From: Myxococcus qinghaiensis
GTDB taxonomy: Bacteria; Myxococcota; Myxococcia; Myxococcales; Myxococcaceae
Assembly: GCF_024198215.1 (NCBI RefSeq)
Contig: NZ_JAKCFA010000016.1
Coordinates: 218,302 to 282,301, forward strand
Direction: 5' to 3'
DNA length: 64,000 nucleotides
The translations under genes were made by a program, and so were the position numbers. Of this stretch, positions 28,853 to 38,879 are shown piece by piece (within the stretch, counting starts at the first letter, position 1; each line of letters begins with the position of its first letter). A model generated the notes under the pieces. It worked only from the letters and a program-made list of their open reading frames with translations, ran no database searches and was not told where the DNA came from.

Positions 28853-30274
28853 GTGGAGCGCGTTCAGGCCGTTGCGGCGCGGCACGAGGACGAGGCGGCG
28901 CCGGCGTGCGTCGTCTGCGAGGCCGCGTTGGAGGGGGCTCGCTGCGGCCATTGCGGCGCGGCCATGGCGCCGGGTGGGTATCGCGTCCTGCGGCTCATCT
29001 CGCAGTCTCCGCATGGTCGCGTGTACCTGGCGGTGGATGGGCAGGGGACGCGTGTCGCTCTCAAGGAATTGCTGTTCGCGTTGGTTCCTGGGGTGGAGCA
29101 GCTCGACGCCTTCGAGCGTGAGGCCGCCGTGCTGCGGTCGCTGGAGCACCCGGACATCCCGCGCTTCGTCGCGAGCTTCAAGGAGGGCAGCGGGGTGGGG
29201 ACGCGCCTCTATCTCGCGCAGGAGCTGCTCGAAGGGGAGACGCTGCTCGAGCGAATCTCACGCAGCCGGCTGGACGAGGCGGAGGCGTGGACGCTGGCGG
29301 AGCAGGTGCTCCAGACGCTCTCGGCGCTGCACCGGCGTACGCCCGCGCTGGTGCACCGGGACGTGAAGCCGGCGAACCTCATCCTCAAGCCGGATGGCCG
29401 TGTGGCGCTGGTGGACTTCGGCGCGGCTCGCCACCTGGCGCGCGATGTGACGCACGGGTCCACGCTGGTGGGGACGTTCGGGTACATGCCGCCCGAGCAG
29501 CTCGGCGGCACGGTGGAGCCCTCCAGCGACCTCTATGCGCTGGGCGCGACGCTGGTCCATGCGCTGAGTGGACGCGAGCCCGCGGACCTCGTCGACGAGG
29601 GACTGGTGCTGTCGTTCGAGCAGCACCTCCAGGTCTCCGAGCCGCTGCGCGTGTTCCTGGGCAGGCTGCTCGCGCCGAAGCGCTCGGGGCGGTTCGCATC
29701 GGCGGTGGAGGCGCTCTCCGCTCTGCGGGCTTCGGTCGAGGCACTGGCCGCCGGGCGCTCCTCGCGGGTCGCTTCGGCTGCTCCGGACGAAGGCGCGAAG
29801 GCGTCGGGTGAAGGTCGGGGCGGGGCGCTTCCACGTGTAGAGGCCGTTACGGAAACAGCAGCGACAGGCGTCGGTGCGGAAGCAGGTGCCCTGCGTGATG
29901 CGCGGGGCAGGCCTCTCGAAGAGGCGGCCGTTGATGGCGCTTCCGTGCCCGTCGCTGGTGAGGCCGCCGAGGTCGCGCAAGTGCCGCCGTCGTCCGCCAC
30001 CGAGGCCATGCACGAGGATACGAAGGCCCCGCGTCTGTCGGCGCGCCGGAGGAAGTTGCGCTGGGCGCTCGCCGCGCTGTCCGCGACGGGCATGCTCCTG
30101 GGCGTGCTGCGATTCGTGATGGCCCAGGGCGGCAGCGCGGTGATGGTCACCGACTCTCCCGACTGGGGTCGCCCTACCCAGGCCGCACCGCCTGCCCAGC
30201 CCGCGATGCCTCCAGGTACGGGCACCCACCGGAACTTCCGCACGCCCTGGTCTGGTGAATCCGGCTCGCGCTGA
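28853..30274 (+). CDS. Membrane-anchored Ser/Thr protein kinase with zinc ribbon
   Basis: A 473-residue Hanks-type kinase. The GTG start at 28853 has GGGAGG six bases upstream. The N-terminus holds CVVC and CGHC pairs, a zinc ribbon common in myxobacterial kinases. The kinase domain (about 43-285) has VALKELLF, LVHRDVKPANLILK, LVDFGAARH and GTFGYMPPEQLGG. The glycine-rich loop is degenerate (ISQSPHGRVYLA). A low-complexity Ala/Glu/Val juxtamembrane stretch leads to one membrane segment (about 400-425, ALAALSATGMLLGVLRFVMA) and a Pro/Ala-rich tail. The catalytic HRD and DFG are present, so activity is plausible. The target is unknown. Confidence 0.9.
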   Translation: MERVQAVAARHEDEAAPACVVCEAALEGARCGHCGAAMAPGGYRVLRLISQSPHGRVYLAVDGQGTRVALKELLFALVPGVEQLDAFEREAAVLRSLEHPDIPRFVASFKEGSGVGTRLYLAQELLEGETLLERISRSRLDEAEAWTLAEQVLQTLSALHRRTPALVHRDVKPANLILKPDGRVALVDFGAARHLARDVTHGSTLVGTFGYMPPEQLGGTVEPSSDLYALGATLVHALSGREPADLVDEGLVLSFEQHLQVSEPLRVFLGRLLAPKRSGRFASAVEALSALRASVEALAAGRSSRVASAAPDEGAKASGEGRGGALPRVEAVTETAATGVGAEAGALRDARGRPLEEAAVDGASVPVAGEAAEVAQVPPSSATEAMHEDTKAPRLSARRRKLRWALAALSATGMLLGVLRFVMAQGGSAVMVTDSPDWGRPTQAAPPAQPAMPPGTGTHRNFRTPWSGESGSR

Positions 30275-30550
30275 ATCGGGCAGCCTCCGCGGGGCCCCAG
30301 ACGCGACGCCTAGACGCCTTGCGAGCCCGTGCGGCCAGAGGCCCTCCCTCCTGAGTCATTTTCGTCTCGGGTGAGCGGCCAGCCAGCCGCGCGTGGGCGC
30401 TGACGCGTGGCTCCCCGCGCACGGGACGCGCGGTCATCGATACACAGTCCCCCGGTTTCAGTTCCACCCGGTCGTCGTGCTTACATCGCGACGCGGTGGC
30501 CCCGTGCTTGCTCTCTCGTCGGGCTGGCTCCCGCCGCCGCACGACACCCC

Positions 30551-33500
30551 ATGTCCTCAAACGAATCCGAACCCACCCCGCCGAGACCTCGGCTCGCTCG
30601 CCGCATCGCTCGCCACCTCTTCGGTGAGCTTCGCTGGACGCCTCCCTCCTGGGCCGTCGCGCTGGGCCACGCCCTCGCCCGCTTCGCGCGCGCCTTGTTC
30701 GGGTGGGCTCGCCGCAATCCCAAGCGAATCGCCCTGTCGGTGGTCGCCCTGTGTCTGCTCGTCGTCGGGGCGGATGCCACCTGGCGCTGGTATCAGAGCC
30801 GGCCGCAGCCGGTGCGCTACTCGCTCAGCGCCACGTCTCCCTCGCTGACGCCGCTCGACGACGGCACGCCTCGGTGGGATTCGGTGCACGTGCGGTTCAC
30901 CGGCTCGGTGGCCCCGCTGGACGCCATTGGCAAGCCGGTGACGGCGGGCATCACCCTCAAGCCCGAGCACCCTGGCACGTGGCGCTGGTCCAATGACCGG
31001 ACGCTCTCCTTCGTCCCCGGTGCGGACTGGGGCGTGGGGCAGGAGTACCGCGTCACGCTGGACCGCTCGCTCTTCCCCGAGCACATCCTGCTGGAGTCCT
31101 ACGAGACGACGTTCCAGTCGCAGCCCTTCACCGCGTCCATCAACAACCTGGAGTTCTACGAGGACCCGCGCAATCCGAAGGAGAAGCGCGTCGTGGCCAC
31201 GCTGGGCTTCTCGCACCCGGTGGACCCGGCCTCGCTCGTGCGCAACCTCTCGCTGCGCTTCGATGTGCCCAAGGACGGCCTGCTGGGCTCGCGCTCGCCA
31301 GAGCACAAGTTCAACGTCACCTACGACAAGCTGAAGGGACAGGCCTACATCCAGTCGGACCTCATCCCCATCCCCGACAAGGAGGCCGCCATGGTGTTTC
31401 GGATGGCGCCCGACGTCCAGGCCGCGCGGGGAGGCAGGGGGACCGAAGGGATACAGGAGCGGCGGGTCACCATCCCCGGCATGTTCAGCTACTTCCGCGT
31501 GTCGGGCACAAACGTGTCGCTGGTGCGCAATGACCGCTACGAGCCCGAGCAGGTGCTCATCGTCAACTTGACGACGGGCGTCACCGAGGCGGAGCTGCGA
31601 AAGAACCTCCAGGTCTGGGTGCTGCCCAAGGACAAGCCCGCCACCCGGGAGGAGGCCGCAAGCCCCAATCATTCCTGGGGCGATGCGCGAGTCATCGGCG
31701 ACGAGCTGCTCGCGAAGGCGGAGAAGCTGGCGCTGGACCCGGTGCCCACCGACAAGGAGCACGCCACGCTGCACAGCTTCCGCATCCGCGCGGACGTGGG
31801 TCGCTACCTCTACATCCGGCTCAAGAAGGGCACCCTCTCCGCCGGTGGCTATGTGCTGGCCGCGGAGTTCAACAGCACCGAGTCCGTGCCCCGCTTCCCC
31901 GAGGAGGTGAGCATCCTCCACGAGGGCGCCCTGCTGAGCCTCGCGGGCGAGAAGAAGGTCACCGTCCTCTCACGTGACGTCCAGGCGCTGCGCTTCGAAC
32001 TCGGTCGTGTGCTGCCGGACCAGCTCAACCACCTGGTGAGCCAGACGGAGGGCCGCTTCGCGCACCCCAGCTTCAGCAACTACCGCTTCAACCAGGAGAA
32101 CGTCACGGAGAGCTTCTCCGTGGTGCGCCCGCTGGAGGGCGTGGGCCGGGGCAAGGCGCAGTACGCCGCCTTCGACTTGACGGAGTACCTCACCCCCGCG
32201 AACAGCCCGTCCGCGCGTCGCGGCCTGTTCTTCTTCAAGGTGCAGAGCTGGGACCCGACGTACAAGCGGACGACAGGCAAGGAGGACTCGCGGCTCCTCC
32301 TGGTGACGGACCTGGGGCTGGTGGTGAAGGACAGCGCGGACGGCTCGCATGACGTCTTCGTGCAGTCGCTGGGCGAGGGCATCCCCGCGGAAGGCGTCAC
32401 GGTGAGCGTGCTCGGCAAGAACGGCCTGCCGGTGCTCAGCGCCACCACGGACGCGGACGGCCACGTGGCCTTCCCCAAGCTGACCGACTTCACGCGCGAG
32501 CAGACGCCCATCGCGTACCTGGCGCGCAAGGGCGAGGACTTCGCCTTCCTGCCCTTCAATCGCTCGGACCGGCAGCTCAACTTCAGCCGCTTCGACGTGG
32601 GCGGCGTGACGAGCGGCTCCACGCCGGAGCGTCTGACGGCCTTCCTCTTCTCGGACCGGGGCCTCTACCGCCCTGGTGACACCTTCCACGTCGCCATGGT
32701 GGTGAAGCCGTCCGACTGGAGCCAGCCGCCCACGGGCGTGCCGCTGGAGGCGACCGTCACGGACCCGCGCGGCCTGGAGGTGCACAAGCAGAAGCTCTCC
32801 CTCTCCGCCACCGGCCTGGAGGCGCTCCAGTACATGACGGAGGAGACGTCCCCCACGGGTCACTACGCGGTGAACCTGTACGTGGTGAAGGACGGGCTGC
32901 GAGGCAGCCTGCTCGGCTCCACGCAGGTGCGCGTGGAGGAGTTCCTGCCGGACCGGATGCGCATCACCACGCGCTTCGACACCGACCGGCTCGAAGGCTG
33001 GGTGCCGCCCGAGGGCCTCAAGGGGAAGGTGAGTTTGAAGAACCTCTTTGGCATCGCCGCGGCGGACCGGCGCGTGTCCGCGGAGCTGTCCTTCAGCCCG
33101 GTGTACCCCAGCTTCCGTCAGCACCCCGGCTACACCTTCCACGACCCGATGATGGCGACGCGCACGTTCAGCGAGCGCCTGGAGGACTCCACCACCGACG
33201 AAGAGGGTGAGGTGGAGCTGGAGCTGGGGCTGGAGAAGTTCGAGAAGGCGACGTGGCGCGTGTCGCTGCTCGCGGAGGGTTACGAGGCGGAGGGTGGACG
33301 GGGCGTGTCCTCGGAGGCTTCCATCCTGGTGTCGCCCCTGCCGTACCTCGTCGGCTTCAAGCCGGATGGTGGGTTGACCTACCTGAGCCAGGGCTCGGCG
33401 CGCTCGGTGGACTTCATCGCCGTGGACCCGACGCTGAAGAAGAAGGCCGTGCAGGGGCTCAAGGCGGAGCTCGTCGAGCGACGCTGGGTGTCCGTCCTCA

Positions 33501-36500
33501 CGCAGCAGCCCAATGGCACGTACGCCTACCAGTCCGCGCGCCGCGACACCGTGGTGCGCACGCGGGAGCTGGCCATCAGCGAGGCGGGCTTCAAGTACGC
33601 GCTGTCCACGGAGCAGCCCGGCGACTTCGTGGTGGTGGTGAAGGACGCGGAGGGCACGGAGCTCAGCCGCGTGGACTACACCGTGGCGGGCCACGCCAAC
33701 CTCACGCGCACGCTGGAGAAGAACGCGGAGCTGGAGGTGAAGCTCGCCCGCCAGGACTACGCGCCTGGCGACGAAATCGAGCTGAACATCAAGGCACCCT
33801 ACACCGGCGCGGGCCTCATCACCCTGGAGCGCGAGCGCGTCCACGCGTGGGCCTGGTTCAAGGCGGACGCCACCAGCACGGTGCAGAAGATTCGCCTGCC
33901 ACCGGGCCTGGAGGGCAACGGGTACGTCAACGTGACGTTCGTGCGCGCCATGGACTCGCAGGAGATCTTCATGAGCCCGCTGAGCTACGGCGTGGTGCCG
34001 TTCTCCGTGAGCAAGGACAGCCGCGTCCTGCAGGTGACGCTGACGAGCCCGGAGAAGGCGCGTCCCGGAGAGCCGTACCGCATCCGCTACAGGGGCAACA
34101 AGCCGGGCCGCGCCGTCGTGTACGCGGTGGACGAGGGCATCCTCCAGGTGGCGAGCTACTCGACGCCGGACCCGCTGTCGCACTTCTTCAAGAAGCGCGC
34201 GCTGGAGGTGCGCACGGGGCAGATTCTGGACCTGCTGCTGCCGGAGTTCTCCGTGTCGAAGGCCGTGTCCTCCATGGGCGGCGACGACGAGGGCATGGCC
34301 GCCATCGGCAAGAACCTCAACCCCTTCAAGCGCAAGCGGGACAAGCCGGTGGCGTACTGGTCCGGCATCGTCGACATCGACGAGACGGAGCGCGAGCTCG
34401 TCTATCCCGTGCCGGACAGCTTCAACGGGGAGCTGCGGGTGATGGCGGTCGCCGTGGGCGAGGAGTCCGTGGGCGCCTCGACTCGCCGCGCGGTCATCCG
34501 AGGGCCCTTCGTCATCACCCCGAGCGTGCCCACCTTCGTGGCTCCCGGAGACGAGTTCAACGTGGGCGTGGCGGTGGCCAACAGCGTGGAGGGTGCGGGC
34601 AAGGGGAGCGACGTGACGCTGGAGCTGAAGACCTCCGAGCACCTGGAAGTGCTGGACGAGGCCCGGCGCACGCTGAAAATCGACGAGGGCCGCGAGGGGA
34701 GCACCACCTTCCGGGTGCGCGCGAAGTCCGTCCTCGGCTCTGGGACGCTGGCCTTCACCGCGTCGCTGGGCAAGGAGAAGGCGCGTCAGTCCGTGGACCT
34801 GAGCGTCCGTCCCGCCGTGCCCTTCCTGACGTCCGTGAAGGGCGGCTACGTGAAGGATGGCGAGGTGGACCTCGCGGTGTCCCGGAAGATGCACGGCGCC
34901 TTCCGCACGCTGGAGGTGAGCGCGTCGCCGATGCCGCTGGGCCTGGCGCGCGGCCTGTCCGCGTACCTGGAGAAGTACCCCTATGGCTGCACCGAGCAGC
35001 TCGTCAGCCGGGCCTTCCCGGCCGTGACGCTCAAGGGCCGCCGTGAGCTGCTGGGGCAGGGGCCGCAGGTTGCCGACGCCAGCTTCGCCGCGGTCATCCA
35101 CACGCTGCGCACCCGGCAGAACGACGAGGGCGCCTTCGGCCTTTGGGCGGCCAACTCGTATGCGCCCGTGCTGCCGAGCATCTACGCGCTGCACTTCCTC
35201 ACCGAGGCGAAGGAGCGCGGCTTCGCGGTGCCGACGGACATGCTGAACCGGGGCCTCACCTGGCTGGCCATTCTGGCGTCGCGCGAGCCGCGGGACCTCA
35301 CGCAGGCGCGCAACGTGGCCTATGCGCAGTACGTGCTCACCCGCAACGGCCAGGTGCCGGGCTCGGCGGTGACCGTCCTTCGCGAGTGGCTGGACGAGAA
35401 CGTCGCGGAGGAGTGGCCGGTGGACCTGACGGCGGCGTACGTCGGCGCGACGTACAAGCTGCTCAAGCAGGACAAGGAGGCCACGCGCGCGATGAAGAAG
35501 GTGCGCATCGGCGAAGAGCAGGTGGCCGACTACGCGGCGCTCTACGACGGGCTCGTCTACGACGCGCAGGTGCTCTACCTGCTCTCGCGTCACTTCCCCG
35601 AGCGGCTCTCCAGCATCACCGGGGAGATGCTGGTGGCGCTGGCGAAGCCGCTCGCCGAGGAGCGCTTCAACACGCTGTCCTCCGCTTACGCCATCCTCGG
35701 CCTGGAGGCCTACGCGAACGCGCTGGGCGAGCAGGGCACGCCGTCTCGCGCGGGCGTGGCGTTGCTGGAGAAGGTGGCGGACAGCATGCGTCCGCTGACG
35801 GTGCCGGAGGGCCTCTTCCCCAAGGTCGCCTTCTCCGAGCAGGCCACCGCCGTCCGGGTGAAGAGAGGGGCAAACGCGCCGCTGTTCTTCCAGGTGACGC
35901 AGGCGGGCTACGACACGCAGGTGCCCACCGTGCCCATCATCGAGCGACTGGAGGTGCAGCGCGAGCTGAGGAGCCTGGACGGCAAGGTGGTGACGGACGT
36001 CCCGCTGGGCGGCGAGGTGGAGGTGCACCTCAAGCTTCGCGGGCTGCAGGGCAACACGTCCCACGTCGCCATCACCGACCTGCTGCCGGGCGGCTTCGAG
36101 GTGGTGCTGGAGCGTCCCGCGCCTCCCGAGCCGGAGCCGGAGCCGGAGTCCGAGCCGGAGAGCGACTCCGAGTACAGCGAGGGCGACAGCTCCTCCGAAG
36201 GGGACGAGTCCTACGAGGGCGGGGCCGACGACGAGCCGCCGGACAACTCCTACCGGGAGCCGGAGCCCGCGCCCGTGGCCGGTGGGTGGCTGCCTCCAGT
36301 GGGCAGCGACCGCTCCAGCTTCAGCCCCGAGTACGTGGACGTGCGCGAGGACCGGGTGGTGCTCTACGGCACGGCGGGCACCACCGTCACGGAGTTCATC
36401 TACCGCATCAAGGCGACCAACTCGGGCCGCTTCGTGATGCCTCCGGCCTTCGCCGAGGGCATGTATGACCGGAGCGTCCGCGCTCGCTCGGTGGCGTCGC

Positions 36501-36523
36501 AGGTGACGGTGACGGCGCCGTGA
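30551..36523 (+). CDS. Alpha-2-macroglobulin family protein with thioester
   Basis: A 1990-residue giant envelope protein thought to trap proteases entering the periplasm. The ATG at 30551 gives a basic N-terminus and one membrane anchor (about 59-78) rather than a lipobox. Repeated MG-type beta domains follow, then ALFLFSDRGLYRPGD-like DRGLYRPGDTFHVAMVV, and the thioester site YGCTEQ with C1480 and Q1483 before an alpha-toroid region. Near the C-terminus is an acidic Glu/Ser/Pro low-complexity insert (about 1855-1910). The gene overlaps the PBP1C gene by GTGA, the pairing known for YfhM/PbpC, suggesting joint defence and repair of the cell wall. The preceding 276-base gap shows no gene. Confidence 0.93.
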   Translation: MSSNESEPTPPRPRLARRIARHLFGELRWTPPSWAVALGHALARFARALFGWARRNPKRIALSVVALCLLVVGADATWRWYQSRPQPVRYSLSATSPSLTPLDDGTPRWDSVHVRFTGSVAPLDAIGKPVTAGITLKPEHPGTWRWSNDRTLSFVPGADWGVGQEYRVTLDRSLFPEHILLESYETTFQSQPFTASINNLEFYEDPRNPKEKRVVATLGFSHPVDPASLVRNLSLRFDVPKDGLLGSRSPEHKFNVTYDKLKGQAYIQSDLIPIPDKEAAMVFRMAPDVQAARGGRGTEGIQERRVTIPGMFSYFRVSGTNVSLVRNDRYEPEQVLIVNLTTGVTEAELRKNLQVWVLPKDKPATREEAASPNHSWGDARVIGDELLAKAEKLALDPVPTDKEHATLHSFRIRADVGRYLYIRLKKGTLSAGGYVLAAEFNSTESVPRFPEEVSILHEGALLSLAGEKKVTVLSRDVQALRFELGRVLPDQLNHLVSQTEGRFAHPSFSNYRFNQENVTESFSVVRPLEGVGRGKAQYAAFDLTEYLTPANSPSARRGLFFFKVQSWDPTYKRTTGKEDSRLLLVTDLGLVVKDSADGSHDVFVQSLGEGIPAEGVTVSVLGKNGLPVLSATTDADGHVAFPKLTDFTREQTPIAYLARKGEDFAFLPFNRSDRQLNFSRFDVGGVTSGSTPERLTAFLFSDRGLYRPGDTFHVAMVVKPSDWSQPPTGVPLEATVTDPRGLEVHKQKLSLSATGLEALQYMTEETSPTGHYAVNLYVVKDGLRGSLLGSTQVRVEEFLPDRMRITTRFDTDRLEGWVPPEGLKGKVSLKNLFGIAAADRRVSAELSFSPVYPSFRQHPGYTFHDPMMATRTFSERLEDSTTDEEGEVELELGLEKFEKATWRVSLLAEGYEAEGGRGVSSEASILVSPLPYLVGFKPDGGLTYLSQGSARSVDFIAVDPTLKKKAVQGLKAELVERRWVSVLTQQPNGTYAYQSARRDTVVRTRELAISEAGFKYALSTEQPGDFVVVVKDAEGTELSRVDYTVAGHANLTRTLEKNAELEVKLARQDYAPGDEIELNIKAPYTGAGLITLERERVHAWAWFKADATSTVQKIRLPPGLEGNGYVNVTFVRAMDSQEIFMSPLSYGVVPFSVSKDSRVLQVTLTSPEKARPGEPYRIRYRGNKPGRAVVYAVDEGILQVASYSTPDPLSHFFKKRALEVRTGQILDLLLPEFSVSKAVSSMGGDDEGMAAIGKNLNPFKRKRDKPVAYWSGIVDIDETERELVYPVPDSFNGELRVMAVAVGEESVGASTRRAVIRGPFVITPSVPTFVAPGDEFNVGVAVANSVEGAGKGSDVTLELKTSEHLEVLDEARRTLKIDEGREGSTTFRVRAKSVLGSGTLAFTASLGKEKARQSVDLSVRPAVPFLTSVKGGYVKDGEVDLAVSRKMHGAFRTLEVSASPMPLGLARGLSAYLEKYPYGCTEQLVSRAFPAVTLKGRRELLGQGPQVADASFAAVIHTLRTRQNDEGAFGLWAANSYAPVLPSIYALHFLTEAKERGFAVPTDMLNRGLTWLAILASREPRDLTQARNVAYAQYVLTRNGQVPGSAVTVLREWLDENVAEEWPVDLTAAYVGATYKLLKQDKEATRAMKKVRIGEEQVADYAALYDGLVYDAQVLYLLSRHFPERLSSITGEMLVALAKPLAEERFNTLSSAYAILGLEAYANALGEQGTPSRAGVALLEKVADSMRPLTVPEGLFPKVAFSEQATAVRVKRGANAPLFFQVTQAGYDTQVPTVPIIERLEVQRELRSLDGKVVTDVPLGGEVEVHLKLRGLQGNTSHVAITDLLPGGFEVVLERPAPPEPEPEPESEPESDSEYSEGDSSSEGDESYEGGADDEPPDNSYREPEPAPVAGGWLPPVGSDRSSFSPEYVDVREDRVVLYGTAGTTVTEFIYRIKATNSGRFVMPPAFAEGMYDRSVRARSVASQVTVTAP

Positions 36524-38832
36524 TTCGACGGGGGTGGCGCAAGGTGCTGGTGGTGCTGTTGGGGCTCGCGGCGCTGTACGTCGCGGTGCCCCGGCCGCCA
36601 CTGCGCGAGGGGCTGGGCTTCTCGCAGGCGGTGTTCGACCACGAGGGTCGGCTGTTGCGCCTCACCCTGTCCCCGGACGAGAAGTACCGGCTGTGGGTGC
36701 CGTTGGAGCGCATCCCCGCCACCCTGGTGGAGGCGACGCTGCTCCACGAGGACCAGCACTTCCGCGCGCACCCGGGCATCAACCCCGTGGCCCTGGGGCG
36801 CGCGGTGTGGAGTACGTACCTGACGGGCGGGCGGCGCATGGGCGGCTCCACGCTCACCATGCAGCTGGCGCGCATCCGCTACGGCATCGAGTCGCGCACG
36901 CCCGGCGGCAAGCTCCGGCAGATGCTGCGGGCGCTGCAACTGGAGTGCACCTACTCGAAGGACGAGCTCCTGGAGGCGTATCTCAACCTCGCGCCCTACG
37001 GCCGCAACGTGGAGGGCGTGGGCGCGGCCAGCCTCGTCTACTTCGGCCGGGACGTGGCGCGGCTGACGCTGGGCGAGTCGCTCACCCTGGCTGTCATTCC
37101 GCAGAGCCCGGCGCGCAGGGACCCGGGCCGGGACGCGGGGGCGCTGACCGCGGCGCGGCTGCGCCTCTTCGAGCGCTGGCGGGTGCAACACCCCGAGGAC
37201 GCGGAGCGCCGGCCGCTCCTGGCCCAGCCGCTCCCGGTGCACCAGCCGGAGGACCTGCCCTTCCTCGCGCCGCACTTCGTGGGCAGCGTGCTGCGGCGGG
37301 CTCCCGTGGGCGCGAGCCTGACGAGCACGCTGGACTTGCCGCTGCAACGGCTGCTGGAGCGCCACGTCCGGCAGTACGTGGAGCGGCGCCGGGACGTGGG
37401 CATTCGCAACGCGGTGGCGATGCTGGTGGACTGGCGGACGATGGAGGTGCGCGCGGCGGTGGGCTCGGCGGACTTCTTCGATGCGCGCATCGACGGACAG
37501 GTGGACGGCACACACGCGAAGCGCTCGCCGGGCTCCGCGCTCAAGCCGTTCATCTATGGGCTGGGCTTCGACGAGGGCCTGCTGCACCCGCGCACCATGT
37601 TGAAGGACTCGCCGCTGGGCTTCCGGGGGTATGACCCGGAGAACTTCGACGGGGAGTTCGCGGGCCCGCTCCCGGCGGTGGAGGCGCTGGTGCGCAGCCG
37701 CAACGTGCCGGCGGTGGCGCTGACGAAGCAGCTGCGCGCACCCGGCCTGCATGGCTTCCTGCGCAAGGCGGGCGTGACGGACCTTCGCGACGAGGCTCAC
37801 TATGGCCTCTCGCTGGCGCTGGGCTCCGCAGAAGTCACCATGTCGGAGCTGGTGGAGCTGTACGCGATGCTGGGCCACGGGGGACATCTGCGCCCGCTGC
37901 GCTGGACGGTGGATGCCCCCGTGGAGGAGGGCGTGAAGCTGTTGAGCCCGGAGGCCAGCTTCCTGGTGCTGGAGTCGCTGGCCACGGCGAGCCGTCCCTC
38001 GCAGTCCTTTCGCTCCGAGTGGACGCGCGACACGGTGACGGTGGCGTGGAAGACGGGGACGTCCACCGGCTTCCGGGACGCGTGGAGCGTGGGCGTGGTG
38101 GGCCCCTATGTCGTGGCGGTGTGGGTGGGGAACTTCGATGGCCAGCCCAACCCGGCGTTCGTGGGGCAGACGGCCGCCGCGCCGCTGATGTTCGAGCTGG
38201 TGGACTCGGTGCGCTCGCGCGACCCGGACGTGCGTCGCGTGCGCCAGACGGCGCCCCCGGGCGTCAGCCGCGTGCGCGTGTGCGCGCTGTCCGGTGGGCT
38301 GCCGGGGCCGCACTGCTCGCGCAAGGTGGACACGTGGTTCATTCCGGGCACCTCGCCCATCCACACGTGCGATGTGCACCGCGAGGTGTGGGTGGACACT
38401 CGCACGGGCCTGCGGGCGTGTGGGCCGGGGCCCTCCAGCCGCGCGGAGGTGTTCGAGTTCTGGCCGTCGGACCTGCTGCGCCTGTTCCAGAAGGCGGGGC
38501 TGCCACGGCGGGTGCCGCCTCCGGAGGGGGAGGACTGCGGCCTGGAGCACAGCGCCAGCACGGGCACCGCGCCGCGTATCACCACGCCAGAGGAAGGCGT
38601 GGACTACAACCTGCGGGCCTCGTCGGAGTCCTCGCGCGCGGTGCCGCTGTCGGCGGTGACGGATGCGGACGTGCGGCGGGTGTTCTGGTTCGTGGACGAG
38701 CAGCTCGTGGGCACGGCCTCGCGGGGGGAGCCGCTCCAGTGGGACGCGAAACCAGGGACGTACGTGGTACGGGCGGTGGATGACCGGGGCCGCTCGGATG
38801 CCAGGACGCTGCGGGTTCGCCTCGTGCGCTGA
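36520..38832 (+). CDS. pbpC: Penicillin-binding protein 1C
   Basis: A 770-residue bifunctional peptidoglycan synthase anchored in the inner membrane (membrane segment about 8-24). The glycosyltransferase 51 domain has EDQHF at 77-81 and GGSTLTMQLAR. The transpeptidase domain has the active-site tetrad SALK (Ser339, Lys342), an SRN motif and KTGTS from Lys511. A C-terminal BiPBP_C-like beta domain (about 690-770) completes the PBP1C layout. The GTG start overlaps the alpha-2-macroglobulin stop. Together the pair is thought to repair cell wall after attack. Confidence 0.95.
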   Translation: MIRRGWRKVLVVLLGLAALYVAVPRPPLREGLGFSQAVFDHEGRLLRLTLSPDEKYRLWVPLERIPATLVEATLLHEDQHFRAHPGINPVALGRAVWSTYLTGGRRMGGSTLTMQLARIRYGIESRTPGGKLRQMLRALQLECTYSKDELLEAYLNLAPYGRNVEGVGAASLVYFGRDVARLTLGESLTLAVIPQSPARRDPGRDAGALTAARLRLFERWRVQHPEDAERRPLLAQPLPVHQPEDLPFLAPHFVGSVLRRAPVGASLTSTLDLPLQRLLERHVRQYVERRRDVGIRNAVAMLVDWRTMEVRAAVGSADFFDARIDGQVDGTHAKRSPGSALKPFIYGLGFDEGLLHPRTMLKDSPLGFRGYDPENFDGEFAGPLPAVEALVRSRNVPAVALTKQLRAPGLHGFLRKAGVTDLRDEAHYGLSLALGSAEVTMSELVELYAMLGHGGHLRPLRWTVDAPVEEGVKLLSPEASFLVLESLATASRPSQSFRSEWTRDTVTVAWKTGTSTGFRDAWSVGVVGPYVVAVWVGNFDGQPNPAFVGQTAAAPLMFELVDSVRSRDPDVRRVRQTAPPGVSRVRVCALSGGLPGPHCSRKVDTWFIPGTSPIHTCDVHREVWVDTRTGLRACGPGPSSRAEVFEFWPSDLLRLFQKAGLPRRVPPPEGEDCGLEHSASTGTAPRITTPEEGVDYNLRASSESSRAVPLSAVTDADVRRVFWFVDEQLVGTASRGEPLQWDAKPGTYVVRAVDDRGRSDARTLRVRLVR

Positions 38833-38879
38833 CCCAACGGGCACGGGCCGGGCTATCCTCGGCGGGACGAGGAGTGGCC

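Noticed and set aside
23330..29149. Very long antisense open frame across the toxin and immunity genes
   Set aside because: High-GC third positions keep the opposite strand free of stops. The translation is Arg/Leu/His-rich with no motifs, while the plus strand encodes annexin repeats and a kinase.
31970..36601. Antisense 1500-residue frame opposite the alpha-2-macroglobulin gene
   Set aside because: Same compositional artefact; the plus strand has the thioester motif and a coupled pbpC gene.
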